In this document: piece after piece, positions 63,509-64,000 of the stretch
How positions within the stretch are numbered: the stretch's first letter is position 1
How the letters are laid out: each line of letters starts with the position of its first letter
Program-made: the position numbers and the translations under genes
Notes under the pieces: generated by a model
What the model saw: the letters and a program-made list of their open reading frames with translations, nothing else
What the model was told of the DNA's origin: nothing
Database searches by the model: none
Assembly (NCBI RefSeq): GCF_003399645.1
Contig: NZ_NBXD01000007.1
Coordinates: forward strand, 1 to 64,000
Direction: 5' to 3'
From: Subtercola boreus
Lineage (GTDB): Bacteria; Actinomycetota; Actinomycetes; Actinomycetales; Microbacteriaceae
DNA length: 64,000 bases

Positions 63509-64000
63509 GTGCCGACAGTCCGAACGAACAAAGCGAAGCTGACCCTCGGTGCGGTTTCGGCCGCTCTTCTCGTCACAGCGGTTCTACCGGCTAGCCCCGC
63601 TTTCGCTTTAACCGCCGTCGGGCCAGGGCGTATCGAGAACAGTTCGTCCCAACTTAACTTCTCAGGCACGTGGCAACTATCGTCGCCTTCGAGTAAAGAC
63701 AGTGGCGGAAACAGTGCGGCAGCCAAGGCCGCTGGCGATTTCGTAGAGCTCGCCTTCAACTCGACTGGCGTGAAGTGGTTGGCTCGAACAGGCCCATCTT
63801 TGGGCTTGGCATCTGTCTACATGGATGGAGTCAAGGTCAAAGATGTCGATTTATATTCGGCCACCCAGTCATACCAGCAGGTCGTCTACTCGAGTTCAGG
63901 CCTCGCTGACGCCACACACGTCATCAAGATCGAGCGCCAGGGGAAGCACAGCTCCTCGTCGACGGGCAACGACGTGGTCTTGGACGCAATCGATGTTGTG
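63509..64000 (+). CDS. Secreted protein with carbohydrate-binding-type domain (partial)
   Basis: The first 164 residues of a protein running off the window. The signal peptide (VPTVRTNKAKLTLGAVSAAL then LVTAVLPASPAFA|L) is followed by a beta-sandwich segment: LNFSGTWQLSSPSSKDSGG, FVELAFNSTGVKWLAR, ASVYMDGVKVKDVDLYS, HVIKIERQGK and VVLDAIDV. This pattern recurs in galactose-binding-like (CBM-type) modules attached to extracellular glycoside hydrolases and lyases. It lies at the end of a polysaccharide cluster, so it may modify the polymer outside the cell. The catalytic part lies outside the window. Confidence 0.7.
   Translation, partial: MPTVRTNKAKLTLGAVSAALLVTAVLPASPAFALTAVGPGRIENSSSQLNFSGTWQLSSPSSKDSGGNSAAAKAAGDFVELAFNSTGVKWLARTGPSLGLASVYMDGVKVKDVDLYSATQSYQQVVYSSSGLADATHVIKIERQGKHSSSSTGNDVVLDAIDVV

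Overview
The window is a chromosomal segment of a high-GC actinobacterium, most likely a member of the Microbacteriaceae. The indicators are the GTG/TTG-rich, strongly GC-biased coding sequences, the actinobacterial gene pairs dnaX-recR and lysC-asd, a class Ib nrdHIEF operon with an NrdH redoxin, a small GAAA-loop SRP RNA, and an LAETG-type sorting signal. Genus-level placement is not possible from the sequence alone. No transposase, integrase, CRISPR array or rRNA was found.

Layout. (1) 1-2017: a partial ferritin-like protein with a twin-arginine leader, divergent from tatA-tatC. (2) 2014-5193: ROK sugar kinase, cyclase-family hydrolase, MFS transporter. (3) 5194-9256: nrdH-nrdI-nrdE-nrdF behind a control region with DnaA-box-like and NrdR-box-like sites. 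(4) 9326-15179: glycerate kinase, then a D-xylose module (xylB, xylA, divergent ROK repressor), with unusual repeats between xylA and xylB. (5) 15228-19875: saccharopine dehydrogenase-like enzyme, sortase-anchored surface protein, small conserved protein, DUF4190 membrane protein, tRNA-Ser(GGA) with a broken copy beside it, NAD(P)-binding protein. (6) 19962-20049: SRP RNA. (7) 20335-27069: pta-ackA, GNAT acetyltransferase with a Gly/Ala repeat insert, an AsnC-type regulator divergent from a 2-keto-acid decarboxylase. (8) 27171-38130: dnaX-recR, an AtzH-amidase fusion, secreted beta-propeller protein, cupin, lysC-asd, two small membrane proteins.

(9) 38261-43676 holds a putative degenerate histidine-kinase-like membrane protein followed by the regulatory and initiating half of an exopolysaccharide pathway: low-molecular-weight tyrosine phosphatase, Wzz/BY-kinase, and initiating sugar transferase. 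(10) 43707-50910 is an accessory patch: an intact mazE-like antitoxin with a deleted, frameshifted mazF; a minimal tRNA-like element ending in CCA; an ABC permease with an unusual exported hydrolase-membrane-ABC ATPase fusion; small secreted and membrane proteins; and a remnant of an S8 protease. (11) 51039-64000 is the variable half of the polysaccharide cluster, visibly lower in GC from about 53,000 onward: GT-C membrane transferase, GT4 transferase, Alg13/14-like transferase, a tiny zinc-ribbon protein, polysaccharide pyruvyltransferase and a rhamnosyltransferase-like gene on the minus strand; divergently, two more transferases, an O-antigen ligase/polymerase-like protein, a Wzx-type flippase, an acyltransferase and the start of a secreted carbohydrate-binding-type protein.

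How it works together: the phosphatase and BY-kinase would control polymer length and export, the initiating transferase would load the first sugar on the lipid carrier, and the low-GC transferases, flippase, polymerase and acyl/pyruvyl modifiers would build and decorate the repeat unit. The main candidate for an undescribed system is the hydrolase-ABC fusion operon at 44256-48142.
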